A stretch of 47,509 nt of DNA from Gemmataceae bacterium (lineage in GTDB: Bacteria > Planctomycetota > Planctomycetia > Gemmatales > Gemmataceae): the NCBI GenBank assembly GCA_019752375.1, contig JAIEMG010000219.1, forward strand, positions 1 through 47,509, given 5' to 3'. Position numbers and translations under genes: made by a program. Shown piece after piece: positions 33,453 through 41,842 of this stretch (its first letter is position 1; the number at the start of each line of letters is the position of its first letter). Below the pieces are notes generated by a model, which was not told the origin of the DNA, made no database searches, and saw only the letters and a program-made list of their open reading frames with translations.

Positions 33453-34310
33453 GTGCTCATCCCCTACAACGTCGATGTGCCCATGGCGCGCTGGCCGATT
33501 GCCAACTGGGCGCTGATTGGCGTGACGGTCGTGGTCAGCCTGGTGATGATGACCGCGGATCATCGCCGGGTGACGATTGACCCGGACATCATGGATGACC
33601 CGACGCCGGAGAAGATCCAGGAGATGCGCGAGCGGATCATGAACCCGCCGCCGCCACGCCTGTCGCTGGTGCGCGGCAAGTTCAATCCGATTCGGCTAAT
33701 CAGCTACACGCTGGTCCACGCCGACGTATTGCACCTGCTCGGCAACATGATCTTCCTGTTCGTCTTCGGCAACGCGATCAACGCCAAGCTGGGCCATGCC
33801 GCATTCCTCGCCTGGTACTTCCTGCTGGGTGCGGTCGCCGGCCTGGCTTGGCTGGCGCTGGGCTCCGGAGCGGCATTGGTTGGAGCGTCGGGTGCCATCA
33901 TGGGGCTGACCGGCATGTTTCTGGTCTTCTATCCTCGCAATGACGTGCGCATCTTCTACTCCGTCGGATTCGTTGGCGGAGGCTTCGAGGTCTCGTCATA
34001 CTGGCTGGTGCTGTTCTACATGACCAGCGACCTGTTCTTCTCGCTCGTGGACCCCAACGGCGGCGTGGCGTATGTCTGCCACCTCGGCGGCGAGTTGGTG
34101 GGCCTCGGCGGCGCGTTGGGCCTCTTGATGCTCGGCATGGCGCAGCCCACAATGGGCGAAGCCAACCTCCTGCAAGTGCTGGGCTTCCACCCGCCCACCG
34201 CGCGCGACGGCAAGGAGGGCCGCCGCAAACGCAGGGTGGACCCGTTGCCCATCATGGGAGGCAAGCCAAAGCGGAGACCCAGGCCCGCTGAAGAAGAGCC
34301 CGATGAATGA
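33453..34310 (+). CDS. Rhomboid-family intramembrane serine protease
   Basis: 285 residues from a GTG start (33453) with CGGAG six bases upstream. It cleaves membrane-spanning substrates within the bilayer. The catalytic Ser146 is in GASGAIMG and the catalytic His210 in CHLGGELVG; the loop motif HADVLHLLGNMIFLFVFG, with the oxyanion-hole asparagine region, is present. Six helices are visible. A loop of about 60 residues between helix 1 and helix 2 (DHRRVTIDPDIMDDP onward) and a basic, proline-rich tail (RKRRVDPLP) are additions to the core fold. The stop overlaps the next gene by eight bases, so the two are translationally coupled. Confidence 0.92.
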   Translation: MLIPYNVDVPMARWPIANWALIGVTVVVSLVMMTADHRRVTIDPDIMDDPTPEKIQEMRERIMNPPPPRLSLVRGKFNPIRLISYTLVHADVLHLLGNMIFLFVFGNAINAKLGHAAFLAWYFLLGAVAGLAWLALGSGAALVGASGAIMGLTGMFLVFYPRNDVRIFYSVGFVGGGFEVSSYWLVLFYMTSDLFFSLVDPNGGVAYVCHLGGELVGLGGALGLLMLGMAQPTMGEANLLQVLGFHPPTARDGKEGRRKRRVDPLPIMGGKPKRRPRPAEEEPDE

Positions 34311-35124
34311 CCTCATTTCCGAATTTGTGTTCACCATCTGGTGCCTCGCCGGCTGCCTGGCAGCCTTCATGGTCGTTCCGCCGCTGTTTCACGTCCTGGG
34401 GCTAAGCCGTTACGCGATCGGCGTCGACGACCCTGGCGGTGAGTCGCTCTTCGGCGACAACGACCCGGTTCCGCCCATGATGTTGACCCAGCTTCACGAC
34501 CTGGGCTTCAAACCATTGGCCACGGTGCGCGAGCACGTCTGGTTCTTTCACATACACTGGACATGGTCGTTGACGCAGCGCATCTACGGGTCGAGGAACC
34601 AGGGATGCTATGCCAGCCTGTACCGGTTTGTCTCCGGCGAGCCGCTACGGATGGCGTTTGCCACCGTCTTTACCGACGGCGCCGAAATCTGGACCGGCAA
34701 CAGTGCTGCCGAAATCCAGATTCGCGAAGATGACTACTGGCGGCAAGGCTTCCTCACCGGCGACCTGAAAGAACTCATGGCCAGACACCAGGAAGCGGTG
34801 CAGGCGTTTGTCGCCGACGGACGGTCTCCCGGCTCGCACGATCGGCTGGAGCCGTTCATGGAAACCACCGAACGATTGACCCGTCGCCATCTGCGCACCC
34901 ACCGTCAGGGCCCATTGAATATCCTGGCCACCTGGGCGACCATGCTGGCCCTGTTCCCTGCGCTGATGTACTTCAATGGAGAGCGGGAGGCACTGACGCT
35001 GGGCTTGGGCCTCTTGGGCGGTTCGATTGGACTGCTGGTCCTTCGTTACTTGATGCTGCGCCAGGTCGGCGAGCAACGGCGTGCGGAAGTGGAAGGCCAT
35101 CCCAGCGCTTGCGATGACGACTGA
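34303..35124 (+). CDS. Membrane protein of unknown function, coupled to rhomboid gene
   Basis: 273 residues. ATG 34303 lies inside the end of the rhomboid gene (ATGAATGA), indicating coupled translation. One N-terminal helix (FVFTIWCLAGCLAAFMVVPP), a soluble middle domain with aromatic clusters (REHVWFFHIHWTWSLTQR, DDYWRQGF), and two C-terminal helices (ILATWATMLALFPALMYF, LGLGLLGGSIGLLVLRYLML). I recognise no family. Its position makes it a candidate partner or substrate of the rhomboid protease. Confidence 0.65.
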   Translation: MNDLISEFVFTIWCLAGCLAAFMVVPPLFHVLGLSRYAIGVDDPGGESLFGDNDPVPPMMLTQLHDLGFKPLATVREHVWFFHIHWTWSLTQRIYGSRNQGCYASLYRFVSGEPLRMAFATVFTDGAEIWTGNSAAEIQIREDDYWRQGFLTGDLKELMARHQEAVQAFVADGRSPGSHDRLEPFMETTERLTRRHLRTHRQGPLNILATWATMLALFPALMYFNGEREALTLGLGLLGGSIGLLVLRYLMLRQVGEQRRAEVEGHPSACDDD

Positions 35125-35144
35125 TCGAATCAGGATTCAATGCC

Positions 35145-36254
35145 ATGCCAACGGTCGCGAACTTCATCGAGTATCTGGAACGGTTCGCTCCCAATCACCT
35201 CGCCGCCGATTGGGACAACGTCGGCCTGCTCCTCGGCGACCGTGCGGCGGACGTGCAGCGCGTCATGACCTGTCTGACCGTCACGCCCGACAGCGCGGGC
35301 GAAGCGGTCGAGGCGGGGGCGCACCTTATCGTCACGCATCATCCGATCCTCTTTCGCGGCGCCAAGCGGTTGACGACGGCCAATCCGGAAGGCCGGACGG
35401 TGCTGTCACTCGTCAAGGCGGGCGTGTCGGTCTACAGTCCGCACACGGCGTTCGACAACACGAAGGACGGCATCAACGAAATCCTGGCCCAGCGGCTTGG
35501 CCTGACCGACGTGGTGCCGTTGCAGCGCCGCGATGGTCCGAAGCAGTGCAAGGTCGTCGTGTTTGTGCCGGTCAAGGACCTGGGGCGGGTGTCGGATGCC
35601 ATGTTTGCAGCGGGTGCCGGTCATATCGGCGAGTACAGCGAATGCAGTTTTCGCCTGCCCGGCACCGGGACCTTCTTCGGATCGGACGCCAGCAATCCGG
35701 TCGTCGGCCAGAAGGGCAAGCGCGAAGAGGCGGACGAGGTCCGGTTAGAAGTAGTCTGTCCTGAGAACCTGGTGGAAGCAGTCGTTGCCGCGGTTCGTCG
35801 CTCCCATTCCTACGAGGAACCGGCGTTCGACGTTTATCCGCTGCGACCGCTGCGCTCGTCGCTTGGCGACGGCCGGATCGGCAAGTTGCCGCAGCCCACG
35901 CCGCTGGCAGAGATGGCTCGCCTGGTGAAGAACCAGCTCGGCGCAGGTGCAGTGCAATTCGTCGGTGACGGAGCACGCCCGGTGAAGCGCCTGGCGATCC
36001 TGTGCGGAGCCGGCGGCGAAATGCTCATGGACGCCGTTCGCTCCCCCGCGGACACATTGCTTACGGGCGAGCTACGTTTCCACGATTACCTGACCGCACA
36101 GGCTCTCGGACTGTCGCTCATCCTGCCGGGGCACTATGCGACGGAGCGGTGCGGCGTCGAGGAACTCGCTGGACGCCTGCAGCAGCAGTTTGCAGATGTA
36201 AGGGTCTGGTCCAGTCAGCGCGAGCGCGACCCCGCGGATTGGGTAACGGGGTGA
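35145..36254 (+). CDS. Nif3-like dinuclear metal centre protein (NIF3/YqfO type)
   Basis: 369 residues, 20 bases after the preceding gene. Members form a toroid with a two-metal site; some are described as GTP cyclohydrolase 1 type 2, but the true role is unsettled. The N-terminal DWDNVGLLLGD, the metal-binding His65-His66 pair in VTHHPILFRG, and the C-terminal LRFHDYLTAQALGLS and LPGHYATERCGVE metal ligands are all present. The length exceeds the minimal family (about 250) because an inserted ferredoxin-like YqfO/CutA-type domain (about residues 130-235, VFVPVKDLGRVSDAMFAAGA) is present, as in the Gram-positive YqfO form. Its end is only 21 bases from the convergent panB. Confidence 0.9.
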   Translation: MPTVANFIEYLERFAPNHLAADWDNVGLLLGDRAADVQRVMTCLTVTPDSAGEAVEAGAHLIVTHHPILFRGAKRLTTANPEGRTVLSLVKAGVSVYSPHTAFDNTKDGINEILAQRLGLTDVVPLQRRDGPKQCKVVVFVPVKDLGRVSDAMFAAGAGHIGEYSECSFRLPGTGTFFGSDASNPVVGQKGKREEADEVRLEVVCPENLVEAVVAAVRRSHSYEEPAFDVYPLRPLRSSLGDGRIGKLPQPTPLAEMARLVKNQLGAGAVQFVGDGARPVKRLAILCGAGGEMLMDAVRSPADTLLTGELRFHDYLTAQALGLSLILPGHYATERCGVEELAGRLQQQFADVRVWSSQRERDPADWVTG

Positions 36255-36275
36255 CGCGTTCAAGTCCGCCTCACC

Positions 36276-37115
36276 TCAACGAAACCCGTGCTTCGGCCCC
36301 GGAAACGTCCCTTCCTTCACTTCCCGGCAGTAGGCCTTCACGGCTTCCACGATTTGCTCGCCCAGGTCGGCGTATTGCTTGACGAAGCGTGGCTGGAGCT
36401 TGTCGAACAGGCCCAGCATGTCCGGCGTGACCAGCACCTGACCGTCGCAGCCGGCGCCGGCGCCGATGCCGATGGTTGGAATCTGGACCGCGGCCGTGAT
36501 CTTCTCCGCGACTTCCGTCGGCACGCACTCCAGTACCACGGCGAAGGCGCCTGCTTTCTCCACGGCCAGTGCGTCTTCAAGCAAGCGGCCCTCGTCGCGC
36601 TGGACACGGAACCCGCCCAGTCGCCGGACCGACTGGGGCGTCAGGCCCACATGGGCCATGACCGGGATGTCTGCTTGCGAGATGGCCGCAATCGTCGCCG
36701 CGCTGCGTGCGCCGCCTTCGAGTTTGACCGCGTGAGCACCGCCTTCCTTCATCAGCCGGCCCGCGTTCTCCAGCGCCTGTTGCGGGCTGACCTGGAAGCT
36801 CATGAATGGCATGTCGGCGACGAGGAGGCTGCGCTGAATACCGCGCGCCGTGATACGCGTGTGGTAGATCATCTCATCGAGCGTGACGCTCAAGCTGTCG
36901 GCATTGCCCTGGACCACCATGCCCAGCGAATCGCCCACCAGGATGCCATCCACGCCCGCACGGTCAAGCAGGCGTGCCGTGATGTAATCGTAAGCGGTTA
37001 GCATCGTCAAGCGCACACCGCGCGCCCGCGCGGACAGGAAGTCCGGGACCGTGACCGGACGTGCCTCGACGGCCCCGTTAGTGTGACCGTTGGCCGGCTT
37101 CGTGGCGGATTTCAT
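36276..37115 (-). CDS. panB: 3-methyl-2-oxobutanoate hydroxymethyltransferase
   Basis: 279 residues. It transfers a hydroxymethyl group from methylene-tetrahydrofolate to 2-oxoisovalerate, the first committed step of pantothenate (and hence coenzyme A) synthesis. Family motifs: LTAYDYITARLLDRAGVD, GDSLGMVVQG with the metal-binding Asp, VADMPFMSF, VKLEGG, AHVGLTPQS and GIGAGAGCDGQVLVTPDML. GGAG lies six bases before the ATG. The first 20 or so residues (KPANGHTNGAVEARP) are an extra flexible leader. No other pan gene is adjacent. Confidence 0.96.
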   Translation of the reverse strand: MKSATKPANGHTNGAVEARPVTVPDFLSARARGVRLTMLTAYDYITARLLDRAGVDGILVGDSLGMVVQGNADSLSVTLDEMIYHTRITARGIQRSLLVADMPFMSFQVSPQQALENAGRLMKEGGAHAVKLEGGARSAATIAAISQADIPVMAHVGLTPQSVRRLGGFRVQRDEGRLLEDALAVEKAGAFAVVLECVPTEVAEKITAAVQIPTIGIGAGAGCDGQVLVTPDMLGLFDKLQPRFVKQYADLGEQIVEAVKAYCREVKEGTFPGPKHGFR

Positions 37116-37288
37116 CGGATACTCCGTTATCGAGGCGAGCTGTGGGAGAGTGATGCGCTTCCATGCATCCGGGCAAGGCTTCTCAATTATAAGCAGTTTG
37201 CTTTCTGCGAGCAGCGCGAACCGGCTGCGGCCACTGAGTGGTGCGTCCGCGCGAGGTCGCTTTGGCGCAGCTTACCAATGATCCGTCC

Positions 37289-38140
37289 TCACTTGCGCTT
37301 CTGCCGTGCGTCCACCGCTGCGGCCAGTTGCGGATTGGACAGCATCAGCGCCAGGTGTCGTTCCATGAAGTGCCGCAGGATCTCGACGGGGCCGGCGGCG
37401 TCCACGATCTGGTGGACCGATTTCTCCAGCTCGGCCTTGTTTTTCTTGAGGTCGGGTTCGTTCATCTTGTGGCCCTTGTCGAGAATGGCGCCAACCTTGT
37501 CGGCCACCTTCTGCGACTGGGCCGGGTCCAGGCCGGCGACCAGCTCGGCAACTTCCTGGGCGATGCCGTCACGAGTCTCCTTCCACTCCGCGGGGGTCTG
37601 CTTGATGCCCTCCTCCATCGCCGCGTAGACGCCTTCGACAGGGTCGACCAGCAGGCTCTCGAAGCTGGCGAGGTAGAGCGCCACTTGCCGCGGCGCCAGC
37701 TGCTTGAGCAGCTCAGGGGCTCGCTTGCGCGCGGCGGGCGTCATGTCGATGGTGTTGTCCACGAAAGTCTTTTCCGCTGCTTGCAGCTCGCCGATCTCGC
37801 CCGTGATGATCTGGATGTCGTCGGCATCGCGCTTCAAGAGCGCCTCCCGCAACTCACCGAGCTTCTTGGCGAACTTGTCGCTCGCCTTGGCCGGCTTGCG
37901 TGCCTTCGACTTCGACATGGTTTCGGGTGCAAGCTTGGCCAGAGTCTGGAGCTGGCCCGGCGTCGCATGCAGTTGTTCGATGGCCTGCAAGGCAAGCACT
38001 TCCAGGTTGAGAAGGTTGACGTCCTTCGCGGCCTGCGCCACTTGCACGGGAGGCCGTGCGGCACTTTCCGATCCGAGATTCGGAACCGCGAGGGCGGCGA
38101 CCAGAACGAGCAGCGTCGCGCAGCGCGCCATTGGGCTCAT
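37289..38140 (-). CDS. Exported helical protein of unknown function
   Basis: 283 residues from ATG 38140, with GAAGGAA eight bases upstream. A signal peptide (MARCATLLVLVAALAVPNLG) is followed by an alpha-helical, Lys/Glu/Ala-rich protein (LNLEVLALQAIEQLHATPGQ, KKNKAELEKSVHQIVDAAGP). No enzyme motif or named domain is recognised. The pattern ELLKQLAPRQVALYLASF and a repeated helix spacing suggest a helical bundle. A long palindrome lies just upstream of its ribosome binding site. Confidence 0.6.
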   Translation of the reverse strand: MSPMARCATLLVLVAALAVPNLGSESAARPPVQVAQAAKDVNLLNLEVLALQAIEQLHATPGQLQTLAKLAPETMSKSKARKPAKASDKFAKKLGELREALLKRDADDIQIITGEIGELQAAEKTFVDNTIDMTPAARKRAPELLKQLAPRQVALYLASFESLLVDPVEGVYAAMEEGIKQTPAEWKETRDGIAQEVAELVAGLDPAQSQKVADKVGAILDKGHKMNEPDLKKNKAELEKSVHQIVDAAGPVEILRHFMERHLALMLSNPQLAAAVDARQKRK

Positions 38141-38158
38141 GACGAGAATTCCTTCGTT

Positions 38159-38242
38159 GGCGAGCGTCGGGGCGTAAGCCCGACGTGTTTTCGCATTGAA
38201 TTGAATGGGAGTCCACGTCGGGCTTACGCTCCGACGCTCGCC
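38159..38242. repeat. Inverted repeat with 29-base arms
   Basis: Left arm 38159-38187 (GGCGAGCGTCGGGGCGTAAG onward) and right arm 38214-38242 pair with a single mismatch across a 26-base loop. It begins three bases upstream of the GAAGGAA ribosome binding site of the gene ending at 38140 and lies in the divergent promoter gap between that gene and the TIGR03000 gene. Confidence 0.85.
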
Positions 38243-38421
38243 GAGGAAGGCTCCGCAAACCCTAGCCTTCGCACCGGATCTGCGGCCATGCCCGGCTCAA
38301 ATTATCCTATGTTCCAGGGCCACGGTCGGCATCCGCGACCTGCCGCGGCTAAAGTTGTGCGGGATCGCCGAGGTCCCCATCCCATCTGCAACCGTCCAGC
38401 ACTCCCATCGAGGATTCATCC

Positions 38422-39072
38422 GTGCTGAAATGCTTCTTGCGCTGTTTTTGCGCGCCCGTCGTCGCGACGGCAACCTTGCTGCTGATAGCGACCGACAGCC
38501 TGGCCCAGTATCGCGCGGCGCCGGGACCCTACATCGGGTTTTATCCCTTCTACAGTTATCGCGGCTTTTATTCCAACGGGTTCAGCATGTACGGTCCGCC
38601 CGTGCCGACGTATGCGCCGGTGCCGGGCGTCTTCGGCGGCTCCGACCAGCGGATGGCGAATTTCTGGGCTGGACCGCCGCCACTGCTGAGCACCGCACGC
38701 CGCCATTCCGCGCCCTACGATCCCGTTTATCCGGGAACGAAGCCATCGCGTCTGAACGTCGAACCGGATGTGCCGACCCTGCCGGCGCCGCGAGCGGTAC
38801 CGGCCGACGCCCAGGTGCGCTTCGAGGTGCGCGTACCCGACGCGGAGGCCGCAGTCACCTTCGACGGCGATGCCACGCGACAGACCGGCACGAAACGGGA
38901 GTTCGAATCGCCCCCCCTGGAGCGCGGCAAGACATTTGACTACGAGGTCACGGCACGGTGGAAGGAGAATGGCAAGGAGGTGACGAGGATTCGCGTGGTG
39001 TCGGTCGAAGCAGGCAAACGCGTGGTGGTTGACTTCACGCAACCAGAACCGGCGGCACAGGTGAAAAATTGA
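38422..39072 (+). CDS. Exported protein with C-terminal TIGR03000 domain
   Basis: 216 residues from GTG 38422 (GAGGA seven bases upstream). A signal peptide is followed by a Tyr/Gly/Pro-rich low-complexity region (GFYPFYSYRGFYSNGFSMYG) and a C-terminal domain of about 75 residues: VRFEVRVPDAEAAVTFDGDA, then TGTKREFESPPLERGKTFDY and EVTARWKENGKEVTRIRVV. This matches the TIGR03000 domain known from planctomycetes, a short beta-sandwich of unknown role usually on exported proteins. It is probably associated with the cell surface or periplasm; no enzymatic residues are evident. Confidence 0.8.
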   Translation: MLKCFLRCFCAPVVATATLLLIATDSLAQYRAAPGPYIGFYPFYSYRGFYSNGFSMYGPPVPTYAPVPGVFGGSDQRMANFWAGPPPLLSTARRHSAPYDPVYPGTKPSRLNVEPDVPTLPAPRAVPADAQVRFEVRVPDAEAAVTFDGDATRQTGTKREFESPPLERGKTFDYEVTARWKENGKEVTRIRVVSVEAGKRVVVDFTQPEPAAQVKN

Positions 39073-39078
39073 ACCATC

Positions 39079-39159
39079 CTGTAGCCGCAGGCTTCAGTCT
39101 GCGGAGTTAATCCTACGCCCGCGGGACACCATTCCGCAGGCTGAAGCCTGCGGCTACAG
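39079..39159. repeat. GTAGCCGCAGG palindrome family, second intact copy
   Basis: Arms CTGTAGCCGCAGGCTTCAG onward (39079-39105) and its complement (39133-39159) pair with one mismatch; the spacer differs from the copy at 31081. It begins six bases after the stop of the TIGR03000 gene. Confidence 0.88.
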
Positions 39160-39164
39160 AGACT

Positions 39165-39210
39165 CGCGACTTGCAAGGGAGCGTGATGTAACGCTCCCTT
39201 GCAAGTCGCG
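39165..39210. terminator. Perfect 20-bp inverted repeat between convergent genes
   Basis: CGCGACTTGCAAGGGAGCGT, a six-base loop GATGTA, then the exact complement. It lies between the ends of a plus-strand and a minus-strand gene, nine bases from the stop codon at 39219, so it is a good candidate bidirectional terminator, although no T run is present. Confidence 0.65.
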
Positions 39211-39218
39211 GCTAACGA

Positions 39219-40505
39219 TTACGTCAGCTTCGTCCTTCCCGGGATCGCCACGGACGGCGTCGGTAGGCTCATGTCCCATGCCAGCTTGGACGGCATGGTG
39301 TTTTCCTGCGAATTGAGCGCCTGGTCCCACTCGACGACATCGCCGGTGTACGCCGCCATGCGGCCCAGGATTGCCGTCATGGTGCCTTCCGTCACGGTCT
39401 TCAGCTCGTTGATGTGCTTGCCGGTGCGGATGTGCTCAATCAAGTCGGTGTGCTCCTGGACGTAGGGCGCGTTGTCCTTGCCGCCGAACTTCCAGGCTTC
39501 GCCCAGACCCTTGTAAGGCCGGATGTTGTAGCGATCGAACTGGCAGGCGCCCTTGGTGCCGGTCACGTGTTCGGTCGTGTTGCTGCGCAGGTTGCGGTTG
39601 GAGTTCTGCCGGCTCATGCTCGTCAGGTGCATGCCGCTGGGGTACTCGTAGTCGATGGCGAAGTGATCGAAGATGTGGCCGAATTCCGGTCCGGTCCGTT
39701 CCGAACGCCCGCCCAGGCCAAAGGCGCGGACGGGGTGGGATTGCGTGGCCCAGTTGATGACGTCCAGGTTATGAACGTGCTGCTCGACGATGTGATCGCC
39801 GCACAGCCAGACGTAGTAGTACCAGTTGCGCAGTTGGTATTCCAGGTCGGTCCACTTCTCTTCGCGCTTGTAGACCCAGATGGGGCCCTGGACCCAGTAG
39901 CAGCGGCCGCTGGTGATCTCGCCGATGGCGCCGTCGTGAATCCGCTTCATCGTCTCCAGGTAGCCGGTCTGGTGGCGGCGCTGCGTGCCGGCGACGATGC
40001 AGAGCTTCTTCTTGTTGGCTTCCTCGTAAATCTCCAGGCACTTGCGGGCGCCGGGGCCGTCCACTGCGACGGGCTTCTCGGTGAAGATGTGCTTGTTTTT
40101 CTGAACCGCGTATTCGAGCATGGGCGGCCGGAAGCCGGGCGGCGTGCAGAGGCAGACCAGGTCGACGCCGCTGTCGATGACCTGCTTGTAGGCGTCCAGT
40201 CCGGAGAAGCACTTGTCGTCCTTGACGTCGAAGCGGTCGTTGAGGATCCCCTTGAGCTTGGTGCGGGCATCTTTGAGACGATCTTCGAAGACGTCGCCCA
40301 TCGCCACCAGCTTGACGTTGGGAGCGGACTTGGTGCAATCGTCCGCCGCACCCCGGCCGCGACCGCCGCAACCGATCAGACCGACTTTGATCGTGTCGCT
40401 GCCGGCCGCATGCACGTGCGACACCGCGCCGGTTGCCAGGGCAGTGCCCGCGGCAACGGCGGTCGTCTTGAGGAAGGCGCGGCGCGAGGAGAGGCTTTCG
40501 TTCAT
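39219..40505 (-). CDS. Tat-exported Gfo/Idh/MocA-family oxidoreductase
   Basis: 428 residues. ATG 40505 is chosen (GGAG seven bases upstream; a GTG one codon earlier is possible). The N-terminus has a twin-arginine signal (SSRRAFLKTTAVAAGTALAT). A Rossmann fold follows with the dinucleotide motif VGLIGCGGRGRG, the family motif TEKPVAVD with the conserved Lys, and the GDHIVEQHVHNLDVINWAT helix of the C-terminal substrate domain. These enzymes oxidise or reduce sugars or inositols using NAD(P). Planctomycetes carry many Tat-exported members; the substrate here is unknown. Confidence 0.92.
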   Translation of the reverse strand: MNESLSSRRAFLKTTAVAAGTALATGAVSHVHAAGSDTIKVGLIGCGGRGRGAADDCTKSAPNVKLVAMGDVFEDRLKDARTKLKGILNDRFDVKDDKCFSGLDAYKQVIDSGVDLVCLCTPPGFRPPMLEYAVQKNKHIFTEKPVAVDGPGARKCLEIYEEANKKKLCIVAGTQRRHQTGYLETMKRIHDGAIGEITSGRCYWVQGPIWVYKREEKWTDLEYQLRNWYYYVWLCGDHIVEQHVHNLDVINWATQSHPVRAFGLGGRSERTGPEFGHIFDHFAIDYEYPSGMHLTSMSRQNSNRNLRSNTTEHVTGTKGACQFDRYNIRPYKGLGEAWKFGGKDNAPYVQEHTDLIEHIRTGKHINELKTVTEGTMTAILGRMAAYTGDVVEWDQALNSQENTMPSKLAWDMSLPTPSVAIPGRTKLT

Positions 40506-40558
40506 CACAGGTCTCCAGCGGAATCGGAAGAGGAAATTCGTCGCAATGTCAATCGGCT

Positions 40559-40703
40559 CTCGTCACCGGGCTCTGCCCGGTGACGCACTGCATTCCCGGC
40601 TCTGCCGGGTGAGCCAAACGCCGTGGCACACGTCAAGGCCAGTGCAGCATCGCGAGGCAGAGCCTCGCGGGCAGTGCGTGACCGGGCAGAGCCCGGTCAC
40701 GAG
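40559..40703. repeat. Nested inverted repeat, 33-base arms
   Basis: Outer arms 40559-40591 and 40671-40703 are complementary except at two positions, and these two differences are mutually compensating within the small hairpin GTCACCGGGCTCTGCCCGGT that each arm forms on its own. Inside lie further hairpins (CCCGGCTCTGCCGGG at about 40595, CGCGAGGCAGAGCCTCGCG at about 40651). It occupies the gap between two minus-strand genes. Confidence 0.85.
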
Positions 40704-40708
40704 GGTGC

Positions 40709-41776
40709 TTACTTACTCTCGCGGGTCACCTTGGAGCGCAGACCCTTCAGGTTCTCCTGCTCCTCGACGGCGCGCACGACACGGAAGCCGATGACGTCCA
40801 TGCGCGTCAGCCACCAGATGCTTTGCGGCCGTTGCGGATCGTCCTTGAGCCAGCTGTTGTCCGAACCGCGCCGCGTGGCGCTGCGGCACTTGACCGCATC
40901 ATCGGCCCACGAGCCGCCGCGGACGACGTGCGAAAAGCGGTCGGCCGTCGGCAATGCCACTGGCCCGATCGAGAGCTTCTGCTTGGCCAGCTCGGCGTAG
41001 TAGTCTTTCTTGTAATGGTCGAGACACCACTCGCTGACGTTGCCGTACATGTCGTGCAGGCCCCATTGGTTGGCCTTGCGTGTGCCGACCTTGTGCGTCG
41101 TGTTGTCGGCGTCGGCGCTGGGGGCCGAGTTCTCGGTGTACCAGGCGTAGTCCTTGAGCGCCTTGGGATCGTCGCCGAAGGAATAGGCGGTCTTGGTGCC
41201 GGCGCGGGCGGCCCATTCCCATTCGGCCTCGGTCGGCAGGCGGTAGACCTTGCCAGTCTTCTCGGAAAGCCAGCGGCAATACTCCATCGCCGCGTGCTGG
41301 GTCATGCAGATGGCCGGATGGCCGGCGTGGCCGTGGCCGTAGTCCTTGTCGACATAGGGTGGCGTCGGTCCGGTGATGGCGTCGGCGTTGTCTTTCAACC
41401 GCTTCTCGTTCTGTTCGGGATTGTCGACGCCCTTTTCGCTCTGGTAGAGGTCGAACTCGTCCCAGGTGATCTCGTGCTTGCCCATCCAGAAGGGACGGAC
41501 CTGCACGGCATGCTGCGGGCCTTCGTCCGCCTCGTGTCCCTTTTCGTCCTTCGGGCTGCCCATCAGGAATGTGCCGCCCGGAACGGCGACCATGTCAAAC
41601 TTGACCTTTGCCTTGGGGATCTCTTCCGTATAGCTCTTGTGGTCGGCCTTGTCGATCTTCGGCAACGGATCGGAAGCCTGGCCGACGACGGAGTCAGCGC
41701 GAAACAGCGCCACGGTCGTCGCGGTCACGAGAAAAACCAGGACCCAGTGCAGCGGGTGCTGTAAGAAACGTCGCAT
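40709..41776 (-). CDS. SUMF1-fold (formylglycine-generating-enzyme-like) protein
   Basis: 355 residues from ATG 41776; Met at 41809 is an alternative start. A membrane anchor or signal (FLQHPLHWVLVFLVTATTVA) precedes a SUMF1/FGE-sulfatase domain: FDMVAVPGGTFLMGSP, VQVRPFWMGKHEITWDEF, YRLPTEAEWEWAARAG, WGLHDMYGNVSEWCLD and VVRGGSWADDAVKCRS. True formylglycine-generating enzymes have two cysteines in the GGSW region; here only the later one is seen (KCRSATRR) and the first position holds no cysteine. It is therefore probably a non-canonical family member. It diverges from apbE. Confidence 0.85.
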   Translation of the reverse strand: MRRFLQHPLHWVLVFLVTATTVALFRADSVVGQASDPLPKIDKADHKSYTEEIPKAKVKFDMVAVPGGTFLMGSPKDEKGHEADEGPQHAVQVRPFWMGKHEITWDEFDLYQSEKGVDNPEQNEKRLKDNADAITGPTPPYVDKDYGHGHAGHPAICMTQHAAMEYCRWLSEKTGKVYRLPTEAEWEWAARAGTKTAYSFGDDPKALKDYAWYTENSAPSADADNTTHKVGTRKANQWGLHDMYGNVSEWCLDHYKKDYYAELAKQKLSIGPVALPTADRFSHVVRGGSWADDAVKCRSATRRGSDNSWLKDDPQRPQSIWWLTRMDVIGFRVVRAVEEQENLKGLRSKVTRESK

Positions 41777-41842
41777 CTGTGTTAGACTCCAGCCGTTTGA
41801 AAACTCCATGCTCTCGCTTGCCGGTTGGGCGGAGGAAGGGCC

